This document shows positions 45,273 through 53,495 of a DNA stretch of 64,000 nt, piece by piece. The notes under the pieces were generated by a model that had not been told where the DNA came from, ran no database searches, and was given only the letters and a program-made list of their open reading frames with translations. The translations under genes and the position numbers were made by a program. The stretch comes from Streptomyces sp. CC0208. GTDB lineage: Bacteria > Actinomycetota > Actinomycetes > Streptomycetales > Streptomycetaceae. Every line of letters starts with the position of its first letter. Position 1 is the first letter of the stretch. Location: contig NZ_CP031969.1 in the NCBI RefSeq assembly GCF_003443735.1, positions 3,348,001 through 3,412,000 on the forward strand, written 5' to 3'.

Positions 45273-46247
45273 ATGATCGGGACCAGCTTCCGCAGCGAGG
45301 ACTGGCCGGCGGAGGAGAGGTTCGACCGATGGCGGGAACTGGTCGGTCGGACCCGCTCCAGCGAGAGCGTCAGTGCCCACGCCGCGGACTTCTGGGGTGA
45401 TATACGGCTGCTGGAACTGGGGCCGGTGACCGTGATGCGGATGTCGTTCCTGCCGACGCGTTTTCGGCGGAGCCCTGAAATGGTGCGCCGGTCCGACCCC
45501 GAGCTGTATCACCTGTCGCTGCTGCTCGACGGAGAGCTCGGTCTCGAACACGCCGGGCGGAACAGCAGGTTCGGCCCACATGACCTGCACCTGGTGGAAA
45601 GCTCGCGGCCTTACGACCTCGGGCCGACGGACGACCGTGAGCGCCGTGCCGTCAAGGGAGTGGGGGTGGACTTCCCCAAGGCGCTGCTGCCCCTGCCACC
45701 CCATCGGGTCCACGAGTTGCTGGGCCAGGGTCTGCCGGGACAGGAGGGCGTGGGGGCGTTGCTGGCGGAGTTCCTGGTCGGTCTGGCCCGTCAGGCGGAG
45801 ACGCTCCAGCCGGCCGACGCCCGGCGCCTGGGCACGGTCGTGCTCGACCTGCTGGCGGCGTGGTTCGCGCAACTGATGGACACGGAGGCGGCGTTGTCTC
45901 CGGAGACCCGCCAGAAGGTCACGGTGGAACGCATCCTGGCGTTCATCCGGCAGAACCTGCACGATCCGGAACTGACGCCACCCGTGATCGCCGCCGCTCA
46001 CCACATCTCTCTCAGCTACCTCCACCGGATCTTCCAGCAGCGGTCGCAGGGAGAGACAGTGGCGGCCTGGATTCGCAAGCGGCGGCTGGAGGGCGCCCGC
46101 CGCGATCTGGCGGACCCTTCGCTGCACGGCACGCCCATCCACGCCATCGCCGCCCGCTGGGGCTTCTCCCGCGCCTCCGACTTCACTCGCGCCTTCCGCG
46201 CCGTCCACGGGCAGTCGCCCAGGGAGTTCCGGCTCCGAACGGTGTAG
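45273..46247 (+). CDS. AraC family transcriptional regulator
   Basis: 324 aa. An N-terminal AraC-binding-like sensor domain (about 1-190) precedes the double helix-turn-helix (about 220-320): ISLSYLHRIFQQRSQGETVAAWIRKRRLEGARRDL region and IAARWGFSRASDFTRAFRAVHG. ATG 45273 is preceded by GGGGACGGA; GTG 45261 is also possible. The target is not evident; the next gene downstream is a secreted protein. Confidence 0.9.
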   Translation: MIGTSFRSEDWPAEERFDRWRELVGRTRSSESVSAHAADFWGDIRLLELGPVTVMRMSFLPTRFRRSPEMVRRSDPELYHLSLLLDGELGLEHAGRNSRFGPHDLHLVESSRPYDLGPTDDRERRAVKGVGVDFPKALLPLPPHRVHELLGQGLPGQEGVGALLAEFLVGLARQAETLQPADARRLGTVVLDLLAAWFAQLMDTEAALSPETRQKVTVERILAFIRQNLHDPELTPPVIAAAHHISLSYLHRIFQQRSQGETVAAWIRKRRLEGARRDLADPSLHGTPIHAIAARWGFSRASDFTRAFRAVHGQSPREFRLRTV

Positions 46248-46270
46248 ACGCAACGCCAACGAAGTGTGGA

Positions 46271-46291
46271 CCGACTGACAACGACAGTCGG
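46271..46291 (+). terminator. Hairpin after the AraC gene
   Basis: CCGACTG / CAGTCGG with a 7-nt loop, 23 bp after the AraC stop. Likely terminator or transcript end structure. Confidence 0.45.
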
Positions 46292-46394
46292 ATGTACTGG
46301 GGGCATTCTCGATCAAGCGCAGCCCGGAGGTGTCGGTCGCGCGGTCGACCCGCTCCGACATCACAGGGCGGGATGTGAGAGAGAAGGACATCCC

Positions 46395-46814
46395 ATGCGT
46401 TTGAAGGCCCTGGCCGTGGCTGCCGCAGCCGCCGGCGCGCTTGCTTTCGGTGCGGTGCCCGCCGATGCGGCACCGTACTGGCAGACCGTGAACACGGGCA
46501 GCTCGGACTGGTTCTGCACTGCGTACAAGCATCACTCGGTGTCCGACCACGTCAACTGGAAGGTGTGCGAAGTCACCAACGCGAACAACGATGCCCAGGT
46601 CGTCGTGATCGTCCAGAACGCGGCAAGCACGGCGATCACCATCGGGGGCTCCGTCAGAAGCAGCTACGGCAGCGCGGGAGAGTGCTTCACCTCCACTCTC
46701 AACCCCGGCTTCACTCGCGGGTGTTACGGGCAGACCGTTCGCTACTCCAGCGATGCCTGGTGGATCCAGGGGACGCTCACCGTCAACGGTGTCAAAGACA
46801 TTTGGACCAGCTAG
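46395..46814 (+). CDS. Small secreted protein, unknown function
   Basis: 139 aa with a textbook signal peptide (MRLKALAVAAAAAGALAFG, cut near PADA-AP). The mature protein has Cys at positions suggesting two disulfides, and many Ser, Thr and Asn, typical of an extracellular beta protein. AGAAGGA lies upstream of the ATG. The stop codon abuts the left end of a MITE-like element. Confidence 0.75.
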   Translation: MRLKALAVAAAAAGALAFGAVPADAAPYWQTVNTGSSDWFCTAYKHHSVSDHVNWKVCEVTNANNDAQVVVIVQNAASTAITIGGSVRSSYGSAGECFTSTLNPGFTRGCYGQTVRYSSDAWWIQGTLTVNGVKDIWTS

Positions 46815-47029
46815 TAGTGCTTCGTCAGATTCTGGGTCTGCTGCTGGTGAGGGGGCGGCCAGCAGGTGGTGCAGGTGCCGCTCCAGCACCGCAGCAGGTC
46901 CGGCAGCGAGGCGAACACATCCGCCACGAACAGCCCCAACGCCGCCCGTAATCGGTTCACTTCATGCTTGTACAGCTATCCAACACGCTCTTGATCAGCG
47001 CCAACGCAGACACCTGACGAAGCCCTACT
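46813..47029. mobile_element. 217-bp MITE-like element or IS remnant
   Basis: The ends are 16-bp inverted repeats with one mismatch: AGTAGTGCTTCGTCAG (46813-46828) and CTGACGAAGCCCTACT (47014-47029). The minus strand inside holds a short reading frame whose V-N-R-L-R-A-A-L and F-A-S-L-P segments recall the N-terminus of a transposase, so it may be a deletion derivative of an IS. It fills the whole space between two convergent genes. No target-site duplication is evident. Confidence 0.65.
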
Positions 47030-47438
47030 GGGCGATGTTGCGGGCCACCGTCCAGGCCACGGCCACCGCGAGGACGGCCACCTGGGCCCGGGGGCTCAGC
47101 GTGGGCCTCCAGCGGCGGCCGTGCAGGCCCGCCCACGCCCAGCGGCCCAGCAGGACCAGGGCGTACGGCGAGGCGAGCAGCAGCGCCCGGTTGTCCAGCC
47201 AGGCCTCGGTGAAGTGGCCGTGCATCAGGTCGTACACCATGCGGGTGCCGCCGCATGCCGGGCACAGCAGGCCGGTGAGCATGCGGAACGGGCATTGCGG
47301 CAGGACGTGGCCGGGCTCGTGCGGGTCGGTGCGATAGAGGTACACGGCACCGACGGCTCCCGCGACGAGCACCGCCGAGGGTGCCGTCGCGGGGTGGCGG
47401 AGCAGGGAGCGCCGCGGAGGCACCGAGGTCTCGGTCAC
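47025..47438 (-). CDS. DUF2752 membrane protein
   Basis: 137 aa from GTG 47438 (AGGGCG upstream; ATG 47474 would overlap the previous gene). About three transmembrane helices. The family signature CPFRMLTGLLCPACGGTRM is clear. Function unknown; commonly encoded next to TM2 proteins, as here. Its last codons lie within the inverted repeat of the MITE-like element. Confidence 0.85.
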   Translation of the reverse strand: MTETSVPPRRSLLRHPATAPSAVLVAGAVGAVYLYRTDPHEPGHVLPQCPFRMLTGLLCPACGGTRMVYDLMHGHFTEAWLDNRALLLASPYALVLLGRWAWAGLHGRRWRPTLSPRAQVAVLAVAVAWTVARNIAQ

Positions 47439-47445
47439 CTGCGCC

Positions 47446-47910
47446 CTAGCTCCGGAGGATCCGGCCGTGTTCATCGGTGTGGTCGTTCCCGGTGAGCAGG
47501 AGGATCCCGTCGATCAGCGACCAGACGCCGAGGCCGCCGCAGGTGAAGAGCTGGGCGAGGCCCATCCCGACGTTGCCCAGGTAGAAGCGTCCGACGCCGA
47601 AGCCGCCGAGGGTGAGCTGGAGGATGCCCGCGATGACCTTCGACTTGTCGGAGTACGGCCGCCCGTACGGGTCGTAGCCGTAGGGGGCGTTGGGGTCTCC
47701 GGTGTACGTCCCCGGGGGTGGGTAGTAGCCCGGCGGCGGGAATCCGGGAGGCGGGTAGCCCGGCTGCTGGTACCCCGACTCGGGACCCGGCTGCTGGTAT
47801 CCCGGCTGGGGGCCCTGTTGCTGGTACCCCGGCTGGGGGCCGGGCTGCTGGTACCCCGGCTGGGGGCCCTGCTTGGGGTCCTGCTGTTCGTGACCCTGCT
47901 GTTCGCTCAA
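47446..47910 (-). CDS. TM2 domain protein with Pro/Gln/Gly/Tyr-rich N-terminus
   Basis: 154 aa from a probable TTG at 47910. The N-terminal ~85 residues are repeats of the P-Q-P-G-Y-Q-Q type. The C-terminus is a two-helix TM2 domain (AGILQLTLGGFGVGRFYLGN, GLGVWSLIDGILLL) ending with the conserved D-x-x-G segment. Function unknown. The start is uncertain; an upstream extension is possible. Confidence 0.85.
   Translation of the reverse strand: MSEQQGHEQQDPKQGPQPGYQQPGPQPGYQQQGPQPGYQQPGPESGYQQPGYPPPGFPPPGYYPPPGTYTGDPNAPYGYDPYGRPYSDKSKVIAGILQLTLGGFGVGRFYLGNVGMGLAQLFTCGGLGVWSLIDGILLLTGNDHTDEHGRILRS
47790..47880. repeat. In-frame repeats in the TM2 gene
   Basis: Three or four tandem units of about 27 bp related to CTGCTGGTACCCCGGCTGGG encode Pro-Gln-Pro-Gly-Tyr-Gln-Gln repeats. 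Confidence 0.75.
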
Positions 47911-48038
47911 GGGGGACTGCTCCTGGGGACCGAAGCGGGAGGACCCGCAAAAAAAGACGACAATCAGCCGGGTCATCATGCCCGACGGACACCGCGTCGC
48001 AGAAGCCCGTTCCGCCACCTCCGGCTTAATCTGACGAC

Positions 48039-48470
48039 ATGTCAGATGACGAGTCGTACGAACTGCTCGGTTTCGACAACGTGCTGCTGCCCGTCGGGAA
48101 CGTCGGCGAGGCCGTCTCCTTCTACGAGCGCGCGGGCTTCACGGTGGGCTTCCGGCTCGACGAGGCAGGGATCGCCCTGCTGAAGGTCGGCGGCGAGACC
48201 CCCGGGATCCTGCTCCGACAGGAGGAGGGACTGGGCCACCGGCCGCCGCCGTGGCCCGCCACGCGCGTGTGGCTGGAGGTGCCGGACGCCAAGATCACCG
48301 CCCGGGAGCTGCGCGCGGCCGGCGTCGAACCGCTCGACGAGCCCTTCTCCGTGGTCACCGGCTGGACCGTCGAGATCGCCGATCCCTGGGGGAACGTCCT
48401 CGGGTTCACCGATTACACCAAGCGCCCGGAGCTCGGCCGGCGCGCTGAGGCGCGGCACGCGTGCACGTGA
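48039..48470 (+). CDS. VOC family (glyoxalase/bleomycin-resistance-like) protein
   Basis: 143 aa, two beta-alpha-beta-beta-beta modules (NVGEAVSFYERAGFTVGFRL; ARELRAAGVEPLDEPF, IADPWGNVLGFTDY). A small metal-dependent or binding protein; the substrate is unknown. Divergent from the TM2 gene. Confidence 0.85.
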   Translation: MSDDESYELLGFDNVLLPVGNVGEAVSFYERAGFTVGFRLDEAGIALLKVGGETPGILLRQEEGLGHRPPPWPATRVWLEVPDAKITARELRAAGVEPLDEPFSVVTGWTVEIADPWGNVLGFTDYTKRPELGRRAEARHACT

Positions 48471-48492
48471 CGCAGACCTCTTCGCCAGCCAG

Positions 48493-48551
48493 TTGAACAC
48501 GTTCAAAAGGAGGTCTACTGTCTCCCCTGTCAGCGTTTTGAACGCGTTCAA
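48493..48551 (+). promoter_or_regulatory. Two TetR-type operators and a promoter
   Basis: Perfect 14-bp palindromes TTGAACACGTTCAA (48493-48506) and TTGAACGCGTTCAA (48538-48551), 45 bp apart. The first contains a -35-like TTGAAC; TACTGT lies 17 bp further (48516-48521) as the -10. The sites therefore flank and cover the promoter of a three-gene operon that ends in a TetR gene. Confidence 0.75.
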
Positions 48552-48565
48552 GAAGGGGGAGGCGC

Positions 48566-48961
48566 ATGGACCGCACGGTCGTCGCCTACGTCATCTACCT
48601 CGTCGTCAGCATCGCCCTGACCGTCTGGGTGGCCCGCACGCTCAGCAGGAACGGACGGATCTTCCTCGCCGACGTGCTGCGCGGCAACGAGAAGCTCGCC
48701 GAGGCCGTCAACCACCTCCTGGTGGTCGGCTTCTACCTCGTGAACCTCGGGTTCGTCGCGCTGTACCTCAGTGGCGACGGCACGATCGAGGACACGCGCG
48801 GTGTCTTCGAGGCCCTGTCCACCAAGCTGGGCGTGGTGCTGCTGGTCCTCGGCGTGATGCACCTGGCCAATGTGTACGTCCTCAACCGGATCCGCAGGCG
48901 GGGTGCCATGGAGCGGGAGCAGGTGCCGCCGGTCGCGCCGCAGGACTGGGTCCAGGCATGA
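48566..48961 (+). CDS. Small integral membrane protein
   Basis: 131 aa with three transmembrane helices (about 5-25, 47-67, 88-108). No family recognised. GGGGGAGG precedes the ATG, and the stop overlaps the next start as ATGA. First gene of a TetR-controlled operon with a DCC thiol protein. Confidence 0.75.
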   Translation: MDRTVVAYVIYLVVSIALTVWVARTLSRNGRIFLADVLRGNEKLAEAVNHLLVVGFYLVNLGFVALYLSGDGTIEDTRGVFEALSTKLGVVLLVLGVMHLANVYVLNRIRRRGAMEREQVPPVAPQDWVQA

Positions 48962-49452
48962 ACCGCGGTACGTCGGCGGACCGCACCCCGGTCCGCCGGC
49001 TCACCGTCCTGTACGACGCCGACTGCTCACTGTGCGCCTTCCTGCGCGACTGGCTCGTACGGCAGCCGCAGCTGGTGCCGCTGGAGATGGTGCCGGCCGG
49101 GTCGGAGGAGGCCCGGCGGAGGTATCCCGGGCTCGATCACCGCGCCACCCTGGAGGAGATCACCGTCGTCGGCGACGCCGGGCAGGTCTACCGCGACACC
49201 GCCGCCTGGATCGTGACCCTGTGGGCGCTGCGCGAGCACCGGCCGCTCGCCCACCGGCTCAGCACCCCCTCCGGGGCGCGGCTCGCGAGGGGCGCGGTGC
49301 TCGCCGCCGCCAAGTGGCGGGGCGCACAGCGGCAGGAGGGCCGGTGGGACGGCACGGTGTACCGCCGGGCGGACGGCTGGACGTACGTCCCCGGCCGGGG
49401 CTGGGTCCCCGCCGCACCAGGGTGCGACGGCGGCGGCTGCGCCACTGGTTAG
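48958..49452 (+). CDS. DCC family thiol-disulfide oxidoreductase-like protein (DUF393)
   Basis: 164 aa. The DxxCxxC motif is seen as YDADCSLCAFLRDW near the N-terminus. The rest (ITVVGDAGQVYRDTAAWIVTLWAL) follows the DUF393 pattern. The C-terminus has a further Cys in a Gly-rich tail. Predicted redox role; the partner is unknown. Coupled by ATGA to the membrane protein. Confidence 0.8.
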   Translation: MNRGTSADRTPVRRLTVLYDADCSLCAFLRDWLVRQPQLVPLEMVPAGSEEARRRYPGLDHRATLEEITVVGDAGQVYRDTAAWIVTLWALREHRPLAHRLSTPSGARLARGAVLAAAKWRGAQRQEGRWDGTVYRRADGWTYVPGRGWVPAAPGCDGGGCATG

Positions 49453-49463
49453 GCTCTCTTCCC

Positions 49464-50216
49464 GTGCCTGCGAACAACGACGGCCCCGACGAGGGCGCTG
49501 CCCCCAGCAAGTCCGAGCAGACGAGCAAGTCCGAACAGACGCGCGCGCTGATCCTGGAGACCGCCATGCGGCTGTTCCAGGAGCGGGGGTACGACAAGAC
49601 CACCATGCGGGCCATCGCCCAGGAGGCCGGCGTCTCCGTCGGCAACGCGTACTACTACTTCGCCGGCAAGGAACACCTGATCCAGGGCTTCTACGACCGG
49701 ATCGCCGCCGAGCACCAGGTGGCGGTCCGGGAGGTCCTGGCCCGGGAGAGCGACCTGGAGGCCCGCCTCGCGGGGGTTCTGAAGGTCTGGCTGGACATCG
49801 CGCAGCCGTATCACGAGTTCGCGGTGCAGTTCTTCAAGAACGCCGCCGATCCCGACAGCCCGCTCAGTCCCTTCTCGCCCGAGTCGGAGCACGCGCGCGT
49901 GGAGGCGATCGCCGTGCACCGGGAGGTGCTGCGGGGCGCGACGAGGACCAAGGTGCCCGAGGAACTGCGGGACATCCTCCCCGAGTTGATGTGGCTGTCC
50001 CAGATGGGGCTCGTCCTGTACTGGATCTTCGACCGCACGGAGGGCCGTGAGCGCAGTTACCGGCTCGCCGAACGCGGCGCCCGGCTCACCGCGAGGGGCG
50101 TGTCGCTGGCCCGGTTCCGGGTGCTGCGGCCGCTCGTACGGGAGGTGCACGAGCTGTTCACGGACTTCCTGCCGGGGATGACGAAGGTGATGCCGGACCC
50201 CGGCAGGAAGGCGTAG
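49464..50216 (+). CDS. TetR family regulator
   Basis: 250 aa. A Lys/Ser/Glu-rich N-terminus is followed by the helix-turn-helix (about 30-75: AMRLFQERGYDKTTMRAIAQEAGVSVGNAYYYF). The C-terminal ~170 residues are the ligand domain. It is the third gene of the operon that starts behind the two TTGAACnCGTTCAA palindromes and probably autoregulates it. GTG 49464. Confidence 0.92.
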   Translation: MPANNDGPDEGAAPSKSEQTSKSEQTRALILETAMRLFQERGYDKTTMRAIAQEAGVSVGNAYYYFAGKEHLIQGFYDRIAAEHQVAVREVLARESDLEARLAGVLKVWLDIAQPYHEFAVQFFKNAADPDSPLSPFSPESEHARVEAIAVHREVLRGATRTKVPEELRDILPELMWLSQMGLVLYWIFDRTEGRERSYRLAERGARLTARGVSLARFRVLRPLVREVHELFTDFLPGMTKVMPDPGRKA

Positions 50217-50221
50217 TCACG

Positions 50222-52639
50222 TCAGTTGACGGCGTCGACCTCCCCCTCGACCAGTTCGACGTCGTACACCAGTGGCCCCTCCCCCACGTCGACGTGCCGC
50301 GCGCGCGAGCCGTACGTCGGGGCCGTGGTCGCCAGGAGATACTTCCCCGGCGCCGGGACCGAGACGATGTACGAGCCGTCGGCCAGTGACTCCACCCGGT
50401 CCAGCTGACGGCCCCCGCCCGACAGCAGGGTGACGGCCGCGCCCGCCACGGGTTCCCCGTCCGCCGTACGGACGAAGCCGTGGACGGCCGATGCCGACCC
50501 GCCTGCGCGGGCCTCGGCCGAAGGCGCCGCCTCCTCCTTCGGCTCAACCGCCAGGTGCGGCAGCCGCTTCTCCAGCCCCTTGGGCAGCCACCAGTTGGAG
50601 TCGCCGAGCAGATGCATCGCGGCCGGTACCAGGGCCGTGCGCAGGATGAAGGCATCCAGGGCGACCGCGGCGGCGAGCCCGACGCCCGCCATGGCCGCGC
50701 CCGAGTCACCGCTGAGGACGAACGCCATGAACACGCAGACCATGATCAGGGCGGCGGAGTTGATGACCCGGCTGGTCTCCGCGAGGCCGACGCGTACCGC
50801 GCGCGCGTTGTCGCGCGTGTGCACCCACTCCTCGTGCATACGGCTCACCAGGAAGACCTGGTAGTCCATCGAGAGTCCGAACAGCAGGGACAGCATGATG
50901 ACCGGCAGGAAGGCGTTGATCGGGCCCTCCTTGCCGAGACCGAGCAGTTCCAGGCCCCAGCCCCACTGGAAGATCGCGACCAGGACACCGAAGGAGGCCG
51001 CGGCGGCGATCAGGTTCATCAGCGCGGCCGTCAGCGGCACCACCAGCGAGCGGAAGGCGACCAGCAGGAGCAGGAAGCCGAGTCCGATGATCGTCGCGAT
51101 GAACAGCGGCAGACGGTCGCCCGTGACGGTCGAGAAGTCCTTCGAGACGGCCGTCACTCCTCCGACGTGCGCCTCCACCCCGGCCGCGGGGATGACGTCG
51201 TCCCTGAGCCGGTCGATGAGCCGGTCCGTCCGCACGGACTGCGGTGAGGTCGTCGGCACGACCTGGATCACGGTGACGCCCTGTGCGGGCGGCAGCGCGG
51301 CCACCCGCGCGACCCCGGGCGTGTCCTGGAGGCCCTTGACCAGGGCGCTCGTCTCGCCGCCCTCGGTGACCACCTGGAGCGGTCCGTTGAAGCCCGGTCC
51401 GAAGCCCTCGGCGAGCAGGTCGTACGCCTTCCTGGTGGTCGTCGAGGCGTCGTCGTTGCCCTGGTCGGTGGCACCGAGGCGGAGCGACAGCACGGGAACG
51501 GCCAGCACGGCCATGAAGACCAGGGCGAGCGCGGCGGTCCTGCGGGGACGCTTCTGGACGGCCGTCGACCAGCGGGCGGCGAGACCCGAGGCGCCCTCGG
51601 GCTCCGGCCCCTGGGCGGCCAGCCTGCGCCGCTGGCGGCGGCTGAGCACCCGCGGGCCGAGGAAGCCGAGCAGAGCCGGCAGGAGGGTCGTGGCGGCCAG
51701 GACGCTCAGCACCACGGTCAGCGAGGTGCCGATCACCACGCCGTCCAAGAAGCGCAGTCGCGTCACCAGCATGCCGGCCAATGCGATGCAGACCGTGCCG
51801 CCCGCGAACAGCACCGCCCGGCCCGAGGTGTTGAGGGCGGTGACCGCCGCCTCTTCGGGGTCTAGGCCCCGCTGGATGCCCTTGCGGTGCCGGGTGACGA
51901 TGAACAGGGCGTAGTCGATGCCGACGCCGAGCCCGATCAGGGAGGCGAGCAGCGGGGCGATGTCGGGGACGTCGGTGGTGTGGCTGAGCAGCTGGGTGGC
52001 GAACAGGCCCGTGCCCACGCCGAAGACGGCGATCGCGATCGGCAGCGTCATGGCGAAGAACGAGCCGAACGCGAGGAACAGCACAATGGCGGCCGCGACG
52101 ATGCCGACCCCCTCCGACAGCCCCTGCGGCGGCTCCTGCACCCGCTGGATCGCCTGGCCGCCCAGTTCCACCTGGAGACCGGCCCGGTCGGCCCCCTGCG
52201 CGGTGTCGAGGACGTCCTGGACGAGTTCCTTGGGCACCTCGTTGGCCCGCTTGACGAAGGTCACCTGGGCGTACGCGATGGTGCCGTCTTTGCTGACCTG
52301 CGCGGCCCCCCGAGCGTCATAGGGACTGGTCACGGCCCCGACGCCGTGCATCTTCGCGATGTCGTCCAGGACGGGCCGTATCCGGTCCCGCACCGCCTGG
52401 TCCCGCACGGAGCCCTCGTCGACCTTCCAGACCACCGTGTCGGTGTCGCCGGAGGTGTTCGGGAAGGCCTTCTCCATCAGGTCGTACGCGCTCTTGGAGT
52501 CCGTGTCCGGCAGGGAGAACACATTCGCGTAGTTCGTGCCCGCCGTCGAGGCCGAGAAGCCCAGCCCGAACAACGCCCCCACCCATAGCAACAGGACCAC
52601 CAGCCGGTGCTGGTAGCACCAACGTGCCAATGCCGCCAC
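50222..52639 (-). CDS. MMPL/RND family transporter with C-terminal carboxypeptidase-regulatory-like domain
   Basis: 805 aa with the MMPL layout of 12 transmembrane helices and two large extracellular loops (GLGVGIDYALFIVTRHR and LLFGLSMDYQVFLVSRMHEEW are the paired family motifs). The C-terminal ~85 residues are an extra transthyretin-like domain (VHGFVRTADGEPVAGAAVTLLS, DGSYIVSVPAPGKYLL). It probably exports lipids or hydrophobic compounds. GTG 52639 has GAGGAGA 8 bp upstream. Divergent from the two-component system. Confidence 0.9.
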   Translation of the reverse strand: MAALARWCYQHRLVVLLLWVGALFGLGFSASTAGTNYANVFSLPDTDSKSAYDLMEKAFPNTSGDTDTVVWKVDEGSVRDQAVRDRIRPVLDDIAKMHGVGAVTSPYDARGAAQVSKDGTIAYAQVTFVKRANEVPKELVQDVLDTAQGADRAGLQVELGGQAIQRVQEPPQGLSEGVGIVAAAIVLFLAFGSFFAMTLPIAIAVFGVGTGLFATQLLSHTTDVPDIAPLLASLIGLGVGIDYALFIVTRHRKGIQRGLDPEEAAVTALNTSGRAVLFAGGTVCIALAGMLVTRLRFLDGVVIGTSLTVVLSVLAATTLLPALLGFLGPRVLSRRQRRRLAAQGPEPEGASGLAARWSTAVQKRPRRTAALALVFMAVLAVPVLSLRLGATDQGNDDASTTTRKAYDLLAEGFGPGFNGPLQVVTEGGETSALVKGLQDTPGVARVAALPPAQGVTVIQVVPTTSPQSVRTDRLIDRLRDDVIPAAGVEAHVGGVTAVSKDFSTVTGDRLPLFIATIIGLGFLLLLVAFRSLVVPLTAALMNLIAAAASFGVLVAIFQWGWGLELLGLGKEGPINAFLPVIMLSLLFGLSMDYQVFLVSRMHEEWVHTRDNARAVRVGLAETSRVINSAALIMVCVFMAFVLSGDSGAAMAGVGLAAAVALDAFILRTALVPAAMHLLGDSNWWLPKGLEKRLPHLAVEPKEEAAPSAEARAGGSASAVHGFVRTADGEPVAGAAVTLLSGGGRQLDRVESLADGSYIVSVPAPGKYLLATTAPTYGSRARHVDVGEGPLVYDVELVEGEVDAVN

Positions 52640-52793
52640 GCTCAACTCTCCTCAGTAGTCGGTAGGTCCCCCAGGTCCTGTGGAACAGGATCGGCAGCGG
52701 CACACACGCGTGGACATGAGACACCCATGACTCTCAAGGAACTCCAAAGGGCGAACCGGCCCGACTGTCAGTGGCCCGGCCGATACTGGGGGC

Positions 52794-53495
52794 ATGACTG
52801 GGGGAGAGACGAAGAGTCCGGGGACCGTGCTGGTGGTGGAGGACGAGGAGAGCATCGCCGACGTCCTCGCCATCGCCCTGCGCTACCACCGGTTCGAGGT
52901 GATGGTCGCGGGCTCCGTCCGCGAGGCGCTCGCGCTCACCGACCGCACCCGCCCGGACGCGGCCCTGCTGGACGTCATGCTGCCCGACGGCGACGGCCGC
53001 GCCCTCGGCCGTGAACTGCGCGAGCGGCGGCCCGACCTGGCCCTGGTCTTCCTCACCGCACGGGACTCCCCCGCCGAGATCGTCGGCGCCCTCGGCTTCG
53101 GCGACGACTACATCACCAAGCCGTTCAACATCGACGAGGTCGTCGCCAGGATCACCGCCGTCCTGCGCCGCACCCGCCCGGCCGACGTCCTGCCGCAGCG
53201 GCCGCCCCTGCGCTACGGCGACCTGGAGCTGGACGAGACGACGTACTCGGTGCACCGCGACGGCCGCACGGTCCAGCTCACCCCCACCGAGTACGCGCTG
53301 CTGCGCTTCCTGGTGCGCAACGGCGGCCGGATCGTCCCCAAGGAGCAACTCCTGCGCCACGTCTGGCAGTACGAGCACACCCCGCCCGAGTCGACCGTCG
53401 TCGAGACCTACATCAGCTATCTGCGGCGCAAGCTGGACGCCCTGGGCCCGCCGGTGATCACCACCCGGCGGGGTGTCGGATACGGGCTCGCATGA
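52794..53495 (+). CDS. OmpR/PhoB family response regulator
   Basis: 233 aa. Receiver domain (12-125) with the phospho-acceptor D60 in LLDVMLPDGDG, acidic E17-D18-E19 pocket and K in ITKPFN. C-terminal winged helix (about 140-232) with LTPTEYALLRFLVRNGG and TYISYLRRKL. Overlaps the kinase gene by ATGA. May control the divergent MMPL transporter. Confidence 0.95.
   Translation: MTGGETKSPGTVLVVEDEESIADVLAIALRYHRFEVMVAGSVREALALTDRTRPDAALLDVMLPDGDGRALGRELRERRPDLALVFLTARDSPAEIVGALGFGDDYITKPFNIDEVVARITAVLRRTRPADVLPQRPPLRYGDLELDETTYSVHRDGRTVQLTPTEYALLRFLVRNGGRIVPKEQLLRHVWQYEHTPPESTVVETYISYLRRKLDALGPPVITTRRGVGYGLA

Noticed and set aside
47446..48018. Longer N-terminus for the TM2 protein
   Set aside because: The extension overlaps the divergent intergenic region and is unlike TM2 proteins; the repeat region begins at the TTG.
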